Shown here: in pieces, positions 1-12,080 of the stretch | Position numbering within the stretch: the first letter of the stretch is position 1 | Layout: each line of letters starts with the position of its first letter | Position numbers and translations under genes: made by a program | From: Ryuthela nishihirai | Lineage: Eukaryota > Arthropoda > Arachnida > Araneae > Heptathelidae | NCBI GenBank assembly: GCA_038380435.1 | Contig: JAWZYU010000013.1 | Coordinates: 65,862,446 to 65,926,445 of the forward strand | Reading direction: 5' to 3' | DNA: 64,000 bases | Notes under the pieces: generated by a model | The model's input: the letters and a program-made list of their open reading frames with translations, nothing else | What the model was told of the DNA's origin: nothing | The model's database searches: none

Positions 1-5
1 TTGGC

Positions 6-2788
6 TTGCAAGAGACCAGATGGACAGATAAAGGTCAGATTCTTAAAAATAATCTTAAATTTCTCTTTTCAGGGAGGGACGACAATAAGCATCAGCAAGG
101 CGTGGGTCTGCTTCTCAGCAGACCCGCTAGTGATGCTCTTCTAGGATATGAGTGTATTAATGAAAGGTTTCTTACAGCAAAATTTCAGACAAGCGTTGAA
201 GGCTTGAATGTTATCTGCTGTTATGCCCCCACTGAGTATGCCGATAAGGATGAGAAGGATAGGTTTTATGAACAACTTCAGGATATTTTGAATTCTGTCA
301 AGAAAGGAGATAGTACCCTTGTTCTTGGTGACTTCAATGCCAAAGTTGGTACTGACTCTGACCTTTGGGGAGGAGTAATAGGCCCTTTTGGTATTGGTAG
401 CTGCAATGGCAATGGGCAACGTCTCCTACAGGTAAGTAAACTCAATGGATTCAGAATAACTAACACTTATTACAAACACCGCGACATACATAAGTACACA
501 TGGGTTTCACCTGATGGGCTGCATAGGAATATGATTGATTTTATACTAATTAACAGCAAATGGGCTAGTTCTGTTAGAAATACCAGGGCATATAGGGGAG
601 CTGAAATTGGATCTGACCATTACCTTGTTAAAAGTGTGTTGCAACTTAAACTTAAAAAGTGTTGTGCTAGGGTTAAAAAATTTACTTTTAATACTGAAGT
701 TTTGAAAGATCCAGTTATAACCAAAGCTTACCATGATAGATTACTTAGTCATTATGACAGTCATGGTTTGCTTACTATTGAAGTTGAGGAAGAATGAGAT
801 CATTTTAAACAGGCTTTTTTGGACACTAACAGTACTCTTTTAGGAAAAAAGGAGCAGAAGAGACAGAATTATCTGAGTGATAAGGCACTTGAGCTTGTTT
901 CGGAAAGAAAGAACTGCAGGAATGTCTTTAATCAATACCCTACTACTCCTAATAGAAAGCATTACAGAGAACTTAATAAACGTGTAAAAGATCAGTTAGC
1001 TGCTGATAAGAATCTTTGGCTTGATGGTTTGGCTGACAAAGCGGAGGAAGCAGTTAGATAGCACAACAGCACAGAGCTGTACCATATAGTTAATGTTTTA
1101 TGTGGTAGAAACGGACAGGCATACAAGGATTTAAGGATAAACAAGGTAAGGTTATAGAAGGTGAGGATTCTGTCAAGGCTAGGTGGGCTGAGCATTTCAG
1201 TGATGTTCTAAACAATGTAGTTGGTTCTGCTCTCATTGTTTGCAGTGATGATGGATGCATTGGTGGCTTTAATGTTGGCCCTATAACACAATCTGAAGTT
1301 ATTTTGGCTGTTTCTAAACTTAAACTACATAAATCCCCAGGGGTAGATGAAATTTCTACCGAAATGCTTAGAGCTGGGAATGTTTCGGTTACCACTTGGA
1401 TGACGGAAATTCTGAATATTTTTTATGATAAAGGCATGGTTCCTAAGGATTTTACCAGAGCTATTGTTATCCCTATTTTCAAAAAAGGTAATCGCAGTTC
1501 TTGTGATAACTATAGGGGTATCAGCCTACTCTCTGTTCCAGGTAAAGTTCTTTCCATGATTGTGCTTAATAGAATTAAGAATCTGGTTGACAGTCGATTG
1601 CGTGATGAGCAATGTGGATTCAGAAGTGGTAGGGGATGTGTGGATCAGATATTTTCACTTAGGCAGATTCTTGAGAAATGTTTAGAGTTTCAGAAACATT
1701 TGGTTGCTAGCTTTGTTGATTTCAAAAAGGCTTTCGACTCTGTTGATCGTCATAATTTGTGGTTGATTGTGAGATCATATGGTATACCTGACAAGTTAGT
1801 TAACATGAAAGCTCTCTATAATAACACTGAGTCTTGTGTGAGAGTTGGTATAAGGTTTGTAGCAATTGCTTTAGAATTACTTCTGGTGTTCGAAAAGGGT
1901 ACATTTTGTCTCCTTTTCTCTTTAGCTTGGTTATTGATTATGTTATGCGAAATTCACTTCAAGGGAAAGATTTTGGCCTTAAATGGGCTGGAGATACGAA
2001 AATTTCTGATTTAGGTTATGCTGATGATTTATCCCTTTTGGCAAATGATGTTGATGAGATGAACTCTTTTATCGAGCCGTTGATGAGACTGGTAGTACAG
2101 TAGGTTTGGTTATAAACAGAGAGAAAACTAAAGTGATGAAAAATGGTCAGGCAGGCTGTGATTCAGTTAATCTGAATGGTTGCAATCTTGAGCAGGTGTC
2201 ACAGTTTAATTATCTTGGGAGCTATGTAACAGATAATGGTGATGTGCGGCATGAGATTAACAGACGAATAGGGATTGCTGTCGGGACTTTTAAGAATCTA
2301 TGGAGAGTGTGGAGAAATAGCCGTATACACCTAAAGACTAAAATTAGACTGTATAATAGTTTGGTTCTTTCTAGGGTTAGTTATGGTAGTGACACTTGGA
2401 AACTTTGTAAACAAGGTAACAGGAAACTAGATGCTTTTGATTCCAGATGCTTACGCAGTATCTTGGGCATTAGGTGGTTTAACTTTGTAACTAATGATGA
2501 GGTTAGGCAAAGGAGTTTGCAACCTCCTTTAAGCAGCATATTGTGCAGAGAGAGACTCCGTTGGTTTGGCCATGTTGCCCGTATGAATAATTATAGATTG
2601 GCGAATAGGGTTATGAACAGTGTGCCTAAAGGCCTCAGAAAGAAGGGGAGACCTAGACCTAGCGGTGGGCAGACAATGTCAAACAGGACCTTGTTATAAT
2701 TGGTGTGCAGTGGCCAGATGCAGTAGATGTAGCTCAGGATAGACTTACTTGGAGAACTAAATTGCACGGTCTGGTTGGACCTCCGTAG
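6..2788 (+). pseudogene. endonuclease-reverse transcriptase of LINE copy A, broken
   Basis: The endonuclease part (6-797) keeps QETRW, LGDFNAKVGTD and the SDHYLV motif expected at the active site. It ends at a TGA where the related copy has TGG. A second open segment (819-1061) ends at a TAG. The reverse transcriptase follows from about 1304, with VDFKKAFDSVDRHN (first catalytic Asp). A frameshift lies near 1805-1860, and the reading then moves to the frame containing GYADDLSLL (the YADD box, about 2017-2040). The last open segment (2106-2699) carries the C-terminal FGHVARM and GRPRP region. The family would cut the target and copy its RNA in the nucleus. This copy cannot make an intact protein. 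Confidence 0.88.
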
Positions 2789-2800
2789 CCCATGGCTGCT

Positions 2801-2863
<63 letters not shown>
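2801..2863 (+). repeat. (TGA)21 LINE tail microsatellite
   Basis: There are 21 uninterrupted TGA triplets directly after the conserved 3' UTR words CCATGGCTGCT. The same tail, of different length, follows the other 3' ends of this LINE family at 6552, 21141 (as CAT on the plus strand) and about 56270. The repeat is therefore part of the element and not chance sequence. Confidence 0.95.
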
Positions 2864-2864
<1 letters not shown>

Positions 2865-5392
2865 ACACTATACTTTTTAATTATAATAGATAAATATGCG
2901 CTCGAATCACCACATACCTCACTTAGCAATAAAAGTATATTCACATAAATATATGACGTCACATTCACGTAAATATATTTGGATCACTTTTATTCCACAT
3001 GCCATGCATGTCATATGTAATTCTAATCCACTCACTTAACAGAGTTAATCTATTTGTATATAAGAGTCCTTAGTTAGAGATTTCTTCCATTTCTCGCAAT
3101 GGAGAATTGTTGCATATAATAGATAGTAATTTAATGCATTCACTTAACAAATTGTTTTTTTAAGTACTACTCAATAGCTCTTCTATTATTCACTCCATAA
3201 ATGCATTTTTGTGTTTAAGGTGATATCAATTATGTATCTTCACCTAGTATTTCAAATTATTTGTATTTAATAAGCTATACATATTTATTTAGCCTTCTTC
3301 GATTTGAGCTATACAAAATACCCCTGACTGATGGTTAAAATCGATTTTAAAAACTGATAGTTTTGGCATTTTAAGTTGGAATCGTGTGAAGTGTCATTTC
3401 ATCTCCCGTGAGACTGCATAGACCTTCAGACAACACAGGGACCGTCATGCAGGTCAAGGTATCAACCCAAATCTCTGCACTCCTCACCTGTCCTTGTGGT
3501 CACTGCTACATGCGAATTTCTCTGTGAATAACGGAAATGCCTCTGTCCACTGCCCTCTTTCAGTTCTGATAATGGTTTTACGAATTTGAGAAGTATTTTT
3601 GTTGACTTTCTCAGAACTTTTGGCTCTCTTGACGAGAAAGTTGTACCCCATTTATGGGTTTTCCCTTTTATAATTCTCCCTAACCTATTTCTATTTTCAT
3701 TTTTTCTAATATTTAGTCTGACCTTAATCAGATCCACAACTTGATTTATTGTCTGAGCCGGTCTAGAAATTAATTCGAGATAGTTTTCACGATCTCCGGC
3801 AGTAGCATTCTCTGTAACCGTCTGCTGTATAGGGCGGCATTCGTTGCGATGCTCACCCATCCTGAAAGTCTGGCGGCTTCTTCCACACCCCGGTTGGACG
3901 TCTCCTGACACTTTAAACGATTGACCTAGATTTTATTCTTGGAAGTTTCCCTTTAGACACTTAACGTTTTTCCCATCGAAACTCTTTGTTTTTTCTCTTA
4001 ACTCCGATCCCAGTTGACACTCCATAAATGATCGTTTCAACAGACATCCTGACGACAATCCTTAGCGTACTTTTTATAGCTTCGTTATTTTCTGGACAGT
4101 TTTGTTTAACCCTAAGTTGATAATTATCTTTACATTGTTGCGCATTTACCTTGTTTAGTCTAACCTACCGATGCGACGGTCTTTTATCAATCAATCACCA
4201 CACTTGGAAGATTTTCCAGTCTCCATGTAACTTTTGGTCCTGAAAACTATTTCTTAAAATATCAGTTTGACAGTCTAACAATTATCTTAGTCCCTATTCT
4301 GTACTCTGGTATTTCGTGATGCGGTAGACTTTTATCTAAAGAGCACCTGGCCTGGAAGGTTTTCCTTTAATCCTAAGTGCGATTCTCGTTTGCACGACAG
4401 TGCACCACAATCATCTTAGTCCCTTCCGTATCCATAACACAAAATGAAAGATTTAAGTGTAATCTTTCATTTCGTGTTATGCATACGGGATATTTTATCT
4501 AAAGAGCACCTGACTCATTTTCCTTTACAAAATTATCTTAACTGTGACCAGAATGAAGTCATCCAATCAAAGTTTCAGGGTTCAAAGGTTTTAGCCACCA
4601 CCCCCCACCTCGAGGCTTCATCCTAAAGTAACAGCAGTGGTTGATATTTGGAGCACTTTGACGTTTGAGTCTGCCACTCATTTAACAAATAGCTCTTAGT
4701 GGGCTTCTGTTTCACCGTTACAGTTTTTTGAATGCTAATTTCGCAGAACTAAGTCTGTGGGTAAATGACTTATCGAATTTTATTTTAATTTTTAAAAGGG
4801 GCAGAGATAACCTGTAAACTTTTGGCTTGTGCTGGTTTCTCGTACACTATATAAACACTTACACAAGGAATGCAACATGCAAATACTTAAACAAGGACAT
4901 GCCGTTGGAATAGCAGTTAGGTACACTAACCACTAGCACAGGTAAGGTTTAATACAATAGCTAAGTCGTTCATCCTTGATCCTTGGGGTTATATATTTAC
5001 ATAGGTTTCCCTAGATGGTAGTTGGGGTCTGTGCAGATTGGTTGTTTGCTTGTTTGGGGGGTTTTGGCGCAAGAGCAATAAGGCTATATTGCACCAAACA
5101 AAAAGACATAAAAGGATAAAAGTCATTGAAGCCACAACCAAAGTTAAAAATCGACTAAAACAAAACAGCACAAAAAGAGTGAAAAGGTAGGAATAAAAAG
5201 AAACAACAAGTGTATAAGGCAACAAGAACAATAGTGTATAGGACCCATATAAAATCACAAACAAGTGTAAAATCTAGGAAACAGAGTAAAAGTCAGATGT
5301 GTAAAATAACCAGTAAAACGTAAAAATTCCAAAACAGCAGTTAAAATCGATTGCATCAGAAAAAATATGGCCGAGTGTAAAAATATGGCCAC
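2864..5392. other. intergenic, no gene recognised
   Basis: AT-rich sequence without recognisable coding or repeat identity apart from the hairpin at 4426-4488. A minus-strand open frame at 3462-3911 (149 codons, opening with GTG) shows no family I know. A short phrase (TTTTATCTAAAGAGCACCTG) recurs near 4330 and 4491, on either side of the hairpin, hinting at a local rearranged duplication. Confidence 0.5.
4426..4488. repeat. 63-bp hairpin palindrome
   Basis: The left arm starts CCGTATCCATAACAC and the right arm ends GTGTTATGCATACGG. The inner AAATGAAAGAT pairs with ATCTTTCATTT, leaving a loop of about nine bases. The arms are about 27 bp with a few mismatches. It could be a very short MITE or a local inverted duplication; no terminal signature decides. 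Confidence 0.75.
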
Positions 5393-6552
5393 TTCAGAAG
5401 TGGTAGGGGATGTGTGGATCAGATATTTTCACTTAGGCAGATTCTTGAGAAATGTTTAGATTTTCAAAAAGGCTTTCGACTCTGTTGATCGCCATAATTT
5501 GTGGTTGATTGTGAGATCATATGGTATGCCTGACAAGTTAGTTAACGCAATGAAAGCTCTCTATAATAACATTGAGTCGTGTGTGGGAGTTGGTAAGGCT
5601 TGTAGCAATTGGTTTAGCATTACTTCTGGTGTTCGACAAGGGTGCATTTTGTCTCCTTTTCTCTTTAGCTTGGTTATTGATTATATTATGCGAAATTAAC
5701 TTCAAGGGAAATATTTTGGCCTTAAATGGGCTGGAGATACGAAGATTTCTGATTTAGGTTATGCTGATGATTTAGCCCTTTTGGCAGATGATGTTAATGA
5801 GATGAACTGTTTCATTCGAGCTGTTGATGAAACTGGTAGTAAAGTATGTTTGGTTATAAACAGAGAGAAAGCTAAAGTGATGAAAATTGGTCATGCATGC
5901 TATCTGAATGGTTGCAGTCTTTAGCAGGTGTCCCAGTTTAATTTTCTTGGAAGCTATGTAACAGATAATGGTGATGTGCAGGATGAGATTAACAGACGAA
6001 TAGGGATTGCTACCGGGACTTTTAAAAATCTATGGAGAGTGTGGAGAAATAGGCGTATACACCTAAAGACTAAAATTTGACTTTATAATAGTTTGGTTCT
6101 TTCTAGGATTAGTTATGGTAGTGAAACTTGGAAACTTTGTAAACAAGATAACAAGAAACTAAATGCTTTTGATTCCAGATGCTTACACAGTATCTTGGGC
6201 ATTAGGTGGTTAAAATTTGTAACTAATGATGAGGTTAGGCAAAGAGTTTGCAACCTCCTTTAAGCAGCATATTGTGCAGAGAGAGACTGTTCGTTTGGCC
6301 ATGTTGCCCGTATGAATAATTATAGATTGGCGAATAGGGTTATGAACAGTGTGCTTAAAGGCCTCAGAAAGAAGGGGAGACCTAGGATGCGGTGGGCAAA
6401 CAATGTCAAACAGGACCTTGTTTGAATTGGTGTGCAGTGGCCAGATGCAGTAGATGTAGCTCAGGATAGACTTGCTTGGAGAACTAAATTGCACGGTCTG
6501 GTTGGACCTCCGTAGCCCATGGCTGCTTGATGATGATGATGATGATGATGAT
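5393..6552 (+). mobile_element. RTE-type LINE, copy B, 5'-truncated
   Basis: Homology to copy A begins abruptly at TTCAGAAGTGGTAGGGG, in the middle of the reverse transcriptase, and runs through the YADD region to the (TGA)n tail. That is the usual product of incomplete reverse transcription. There is a roughly 40-bp deletion before AAGGCTTTCGACTC (about 5462) and several frameshifts and stops, including TGA near 6078. Only short fragments remain open (5499-5699 in reverse-transcriptase frame). It is dead. Confidence 0.92.
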
Positions 6553-6847
6553 ATTAGTTCGAATCCGTTGACTATCGGCGTTGAGTTGATTAATATTAAG
6601 TTCCACCGTACTTAATGACTATCCTGAATAATCTCTTTCATTTTCACTGCAATGATCTTATAGTTACGGTAATCGATAGGTGCTGGAGTCATTCGGTCTA
6701 ATTTTCAACTGCTATTAGAGACGAGACTACGGCATCAATTTTTTTCCCCATCAATTAGGTAAAAAAAATGAATAGCCTTAAAGTCCAGCCAAAGTTTACC
6801 TCACTGACAGAGAAACTGAAAGAATTAACTGAAACTGAATATAACGT

Positions 6848-7205
6848 TTGGGTTGTTTACCTTTAAGTGACACTTTTGTGCACTCAATGGGCTAAACCGC
6901 CAGGTCACAAGGACCACAAAGGTTCAGAGAAGGTTGGGGAAGGGGATCCACTGGATTACACTTGGCAGACAGATGAGAGCTTTCGGTCTGGGCCTTCCAG
7001 CATGTTCTGTAACGTGCACAGGGTATGGCTCTCCTTCATACATGGTCAGGGCTCAACAACCCATCAGAATGACCGCGACCTTTGTAATCTCATCGGTGTT
7101 CCCTTTCACACCGAGAGTAGGGTGGAGCTTATGGGAGATAAATCTCAACGCTGATACAGTGGGAACTCGAAATTGGGAATATCGCATTACTAGTCTGGTG
7201 CTGAT
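6848..7205 (-). mobile_element. tRNA-derived SINE, family T, diverged copy
   Basis: Reverse-orientation copy of the SINE best seen at 40685-41040. Shared words include GGGCTAAAC, CAGGTCACA, AGAGAAGGTTGGG and GTGTTCCCTTTCACACC. The tRNA-like head at the right end is badly eroded (GGGAACTCGAAATTGGGAAT instead of an intact B box). The body is too diverged to date without an alignment. Confidence 0.8.
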
Positions 7206-8989
7206 GATTATGATTCAGGCAAAACCTGTCCCTTTGAAAATAATGTGGTGGCTACCTCAGGTATTTAAGTTTCAATTTATTCTTCCGTTCAGGAGACTTC
7301 AAAATAGCTTGTTGCCTACAGTCGGGTTTGCTAGATAATCAGCGTTAGCTGCTCTTTGAATAACCCATTCAACAAAACACAGAACTTGTTTTTCATTTTG
7401 AGAGTTTGAACTCCCTAGATCGCTCCTTGAACTGTTGTTGATCGAATGTCAGAGACTGCCGATCTTTAAGCTGATCATAGTATTATGAAGATATATCTCA
7501 ACCAAAGGTTTGGGATTGAAACAACCAAAATAATATTTCATCTCCAACACATCTCTGCCAGTTGCATTGTGCGTTTCTCGAGTTCAATTACTGAAATCAT
7601 TGTTATAGGAATTAAGAGGTAGGAGAAAATTTCCATATTATGAGAATTTAAAATGAGCTATGATAATTGCTTAATTAACAACATTGCATGCAATCAATTG
7701 GTAACTTGAAGGGGATTTAAAGCAATTTACTAAAGAAATTCGCAGCTTTATTGCATACGGTTGCCATAGTTCCTTTTCGAAGTGAGCCCTTTAGGGTAAA
7801 TCCACGGCCAGAATATCATTCACTTTGAAGACTGCGAAATCATTTCTTCTCTTACAACGATTAAGTGTGGGCTCAACAGATGGGAAAGATTTTTTGCAAT
7901 AATATTAGAATTATATCATTGGTGGTTAGTTGCATCTCTTTCCTCCTGATAATCCTCTTAGAGTTTATAATTGCTATCTGTAGAACCATCACATGCTTAC
8001 AAGAAAACATTAATTAAATTTTGCCTATTTGTAAGAGATATACAAACGATTCAACCCTTCACTTGAAAAAGCGTGATCACATAGCCAGGATGGGTCTTTC
8101 TCCTGATGCTTTAATAGGATATTAATTATTTGAATAAATGTTTTCGTACTTGGGGGATGTGCATGACAAAAAATACACATTGTGTATTCCCATGACACTT
8201 GAAGTCAGATTGGTTTACACTTGCTTCATCCATTCGACTTTTTTAAAAAGTTTTTTAACAGATCGGAGATATGTTTTGCAAGGGATAGCCGAGATTAGAT
8301 ATTGGTTACAAATCATTGACATATATCTAAACTAAAATGATTTTTCCCTCAAATAATGATAATACTGATGGGCCTAGAAACTGTCATCCAGAAGATACGC
8401 CGTTAATGCAATCCACCGTATGCAGGAGAACAATATTCTGTGCAAGTTAAAGAATACTTTGAATGGTTTAGAAGGGAGGCTTCCGTTTATTTCTTAACAG
8501 CTATCAGGTGGATCTACTTCACCAACCTTCTCCAAATCCTTGATGTCTCTGCGACCTGTTCATATAGCCCAATGTGTGCGAAAAAATGTCTCTCGATGGT
8601 AAAACAGTTGACCATTTCTATTTTACATTTTACGAAAAATAATTATTCAGAAAAATAACCTTGGTGTTTGTTTGAGGAAGTACTTGCGATTTCTTCTCAT
8701 GTATCATGTCCCCTTTTAAAGTTTATATTTTACGATGAACGATTTTCTTTAATTAGTAACATACGGCATGCAAATTATTATCTTATTAGTTGTATTTGCG
8801 ACTTAAATCCAGTTGTCTCAGAATGAGAAATTCATTCTGAAACAACTGAATCTCATTCTCAGAATGAGAAACTCATTTTGAGAGGTCATTGTGTATTATT
8901 TACTATTCAATTCTGACAGATTGAGCAAAATTTGATTCTCTGATCAACATTGATTGATCAACATTGATCAACATTGATTTAGTGATGGG
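7206..8989. other. intergenic, no gene recognised
   Basis: AT-rich, with only short chance open frames. Small structures are present: short inverted words around 8815-8882 (TCAGAATGAGAAATTCATTCTGA) and a triple CAACATTGAT repeat at 8943-8980 next to the LINE fragment. Nothing codes convincingly. Confidence 0.5.
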
Positions 8990-9254
8990 AACACATGGTT
9001 TCTGTTATCACATGGCTGAAGGCAATTTTGAACATCTCTTATGACACAGGCATCGTGCCTAAGGATTTTACCATAACTATTATTATCCCAATATTTCAAA
9101 AGGTGATCGCAGTTTTTGTGATAACTATAGAGGTATCAGCCTACTCTCTGTTCCAGGTAAAGTACTTTGCATGATTGTGCTTAATAGCATTAAGAATCTT
9201 GTTGACTGAGAATTACGTGATGAGCAATGTGGATTCAGAAGTGGTAGGGGATGT
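8990..9254 (+). mobile_element. RTE-type LINE, copy E, internal fragment
   Basis: A reverse transcriptase piece running from the equivalent of ACCACTTGGATGACGGAAAT to CAGAAGTGGTAGGGGATGT. It breaks off at both ends inside the coding region, so it is a remnant of a larger deletion or rearrangement, not a simple 5' truncation. The reading frame is interrupted by frameshifts and by a TGA at LVD. Confidence 0.85.
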
Positions 9255-9818
9255 ATTAAGATATGCATTATTATTTTCCTGGGAAGTAAATTGAAAAATG
9301 TGATACATAATTTTAAAATTCTTTTATTATCGAGAATAATTAGAAACTTGGGTACAGCAAATTTGTAAAAACAGATGCAGCAATTTTGGAATATTTTATT
9401 AAGTCTCAATTGAACAGTTTCCACAAATACCACATCTCTATTCTGAGAAAATCATATTTATTATTGAGTTTGAAGTGCTGTTTGACATTGTGTTTTCGAA
9501 TGTAAAAATAGTATATCCTTACATAGTTATAATTCATCAGTAGATATTTTACTGCGATTTTTTATGTGTACAGTGCATTGTACTGTATATTACGTAATAA
9601 GGAATACAATTTGTAAAATCCTTTTGTGATTCTTTATAACGATAAGAAAGCAATGTCTTAATATTAATCGAATTATATTAATCAAGATTTAAGTACCAAT
9701 TTAACAAAATTGAAGAGTGCGCCCTGTTTGCCTTGCTCATAACGTTCTCTATCACAATTACACTTTGTTTTGTAATGTATTATTATATAACAAAAGTGTA
9801 AAATATATAATATATATA

Positions 9819-11040
9819 AACCGAAGAGCCAAAACCTTATGACCAGCGCGTCTTTATGCAAATCGAAGCAACTGCAGGTAAACGACAGTGCGTGTGAAGG
9901 TCATGAAACGGTATAAATAACATCTGATACTGATCTCTGTTAATCAGTGTTTTCTTGTTACTCAGATGAGAAAAGCAGTGATTTCAGTGAGTTTGACAAA
10001 GGCCATATTGTAATGGTCAGACTTCTGGATCAGAGCATTACCGAGATGGCAAGGCTTGAGGGGTACTCACGGACAGCCGTAGTTAGTACCTTCAAAAAGT
10101 GGTTCGAGGAGAGAAAACCCACGAACTGCCAGCAAGGTTTGGACCGACGGCTCATCGATGCTAGAGGTGAGCGAAGGCTATCGTGTATGGTACGAGCCAA
10201 CAGAAGGGATACTGTGTCGCAACTCGCTCGTAATTTGAATGCTGGTGATGGGAGTAATGTGTCTCAACACACAATACATCGAACCCTGCTGAAAATTGGA
10301 CTGCGTAGCCGCAGGCCTCTACGAGTGTCCATGCTAACTTCGGTTCACCATCGAAAGCGCCTACAATGGGAACGCGAGCATCAAAACTGGACCTAGAATG
10401 CTTGGAAGAAGATCGTTTGGTCCGATGAATCTCCTTTCCTGTTGCAGCATATGGATAGTCCGGAAAGTGTGTGTCATTTACCTGGGGAAGTGTTGGCACC
10501 AGGATGCACCATGGGACGAAAAGAAGCCGGTGGAGATAGTGTAATGGTTTGGGCAATGTTCTGTTGGGAAACCCTGGCTCCAGTCATTCGTGTGCATGAA
10601 ACTATGACGTCTACCACCTACCCAAACATAATTGCAGACTAGGTATATCCTTTCATGGCAACGGTATAACCCTTCTAGTAGTGCCTGCTTTCAGCAGTAT
10701 AATGTGCCATGCCACACTGCCCAGATTGTTCGAGAATGGTTCTCGGAACATGAAGACTTCCAGGTATTGCCCTAGCCTCCAAATTCCCCAGATATCAATC
10801 CAATCGAGCATCTGAGGTTTGTGTCGAAACACTAATAAGCGATCTGCGGCGGCTCAACCACGCATCTTAAAGAGTTAAAGAATCTGCTGGTAACATATTG
10901 GTACCAGATACCACAAGACACTTTTTGAAATCTTGTAGTGTCCATGCCTCGCCGGGTAAGAGCTGTTTTGGCCGCTAAGGTGGCGGTGGAGGACTAACAT
11001 GATATTAGGCCAGTGGCCATAATGTTTTGGCTCTTCGGTG
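9819..11040 (+). mobile_element. Tc1-like transposon, copy 1, full length
   Basis: The inverted ends read ACCGAAGAGCCAAAAC at the left and GTTTTGGCTCTTCGGTG at the right, each next to TA (9817-9818 and 11041-11042). A TA target duplication is the mark of Tc1/mariner insertion. Length is 1222 bp, normal for a Tc1 element with one transposase gene. The terminal pair is well preserved although the gene is broken. Confidence 0.95.
9965..10960 (+). pseudogene. Tc1-like transposase, inactivated
   Basis: The N-terminal part carries the paired helix-turn-helix region (SEFDKGHIVM, then STFKKWFEE). LRSRRPLRVSMLTSVHHRKR and HQNWT follow, and then the first DDE residue in IVWSDES (about 10413). A TAG after HQNWT (10394) and a second stop after TYPNIIAD (10640) break the frame, and the very start is shifted relative to copy 2. 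The second catalytic Asp is replaced by Tyr in FQQYNVPCHTA, where the family has Asp. The final Glu region (PDINPIEHL) is present. The protein would have cut and pasted the element by binding its ends. This one cannot. Confidence 0.9.
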
Positions 11041-11499
11041 TATTTTGTGTTTTTAAAATTTCTTCACTTTGTTTAAAAAATATAAGTATTGTTATTGTAA
11101 GATATTTTCTTAACGTTTACCGAGAATAAAAACATTATATTATACTAAATTTTGCGGTAGCCACATGCTTCAACTCTTGCACAAAATGATACTCTTAATT
11201 TTCCTAAGAAGTTAATTTCAAAGATCTGTTTCTAATAATTTTGAGGAGAAAAGTGACCATAAAAGTTACTGATTCAGTTCCTTGCTAGAAATATTCACAT
11301 CGTATTCTTCCATAATATGATTATAAAACTGCAAATGGTTCTCAAAAATACGAAAAATTAAAATAAGATTTTAAAAAAATCTTTGTTCTGAAGAAAATTA
11401 AAGGGATAGCTCAAAAATGAGAAAAAAATATTTGACGAAGTGCGAGCTAAGAACTAACTAAGGTGACGTCATGGTTCGGTCCACTGGCCTTCCGTTATA
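11041..11499. other. intergenic, nothing recognised
   Basis: AT-rich spacer between the Tc1 element and a SINE tail. No coding signal or repeat identity seen. Confidence 0.5.
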
Positions 11500-11622
11500 G
11501 GAAGTGATGGCTGACCAATTGGTCTCCTTCGTCAACCTTCTCTGAGCCCTCGTGGTCCTTATGACCTGCACAATTCAGTGTATGTTAAAAATTTCCGCTC
11601 AGAGTTAAAACAACCCATTGAA
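11500..11622 (+). mobile_element. SINE family T, 3' tail fragment
   Basis: Contains CAACCTTCTCTGAGCCCTC, ATGACCTG, TTTCCGCTCAGAGTTAAAAC and AACCCATTG in order. These match the last third of the SINE at 40685-41040 in the same orientation. The tRNA-like head and middle are missing. Confidence 0.75.
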
Positions 11623-11721
11623 CCAGGGAACTGTATATTACGAGCAATTCTCAAGAATTACGAGCAATTCTCAAGAACCTATCAGTTTATACTCCACATC
11701 AGAAGGTCTGTGAGGTTGGCG

Positions 11722-12080
11722 GTTTGGGTTGTTTTACCTCTGAGCGACACATTTTTTTGCACACAATAGGCTAAATGACCAGGTCACAAGAACCCCGAAA
11801 GTTGAGAGAAGGTTTGGGGAGGGGTCCCACTGGACAGCTGTTTAGAGATAGATGGTAGCCTCCCGTCAAGACCATAGAGCGCGTTCTTTAAAGTGCACAG
11901 CGTATCGCTCTACTGCACATGAGGCCATGGTTTAGCATTCCATCCGAAGGACGACGGCCTTTACGAAGCCCATCAGTGTCCTCTACTGACCATAGGCAGG
12001 GAGGTTTGTGGAGATAACTCTCAATGATAACACAGCTGGGACTCGAACCTGGGAACTGCCGCGCTACTGACTGAGAGGAA
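11722..12080 (-). mobile_element. tRNA-derived SINE, family T
   Basis: Starts with the tail words TTTTACCTCTGAGCGACAC and ends with the reversed tRNA-like head (CAGCTGGGACTCGAACCTGG is the B-box region). The full body is present, including CCCACTGGACAGCTG and GGCCTTTACGAAGCCCATC. It is transcribed by RNA polymerase III in life and moved by a LINE; it codes for nothing. Confidence 0.88.

Larger units (their letters stand above)
1..2863 (+). mobile_element. RTE/BovB-type LINE, copy A (5' end outside window)
   Basis: This is a non-LTR retrotransposon: an apurinic-like endonuclease followed by a reverse transcriptase, then a short 3' UTR and a (TGA)n tail. RTE-clade elements typically have this architecture and end in short tandem repeats instead of poly(A). 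The window begins inside the endonuclease, at the motif QETRW. Homology with the copy at 21141-24732 runs to the tail. The coding region is broken by stops and at least one frameshift, so this copy is dead. Clade assignment rests on domain order and the BovB-like C-terminus (YLGS, TKIRLYNSLVLSRV, FGHVARM) and was not tested by phylogeny. Confidence 0.9.

Noticed and set aside
3462..3911. 149-codon minus-strand frame with CGRSRQTFRMGEHRNE, briefly considered as a GIY-YIG or Penelope fragment
   Set aside because: It opens with GTG. The resemblance is limited to a few residues, no reverse transcriptase lies nearby and no further match is visible.
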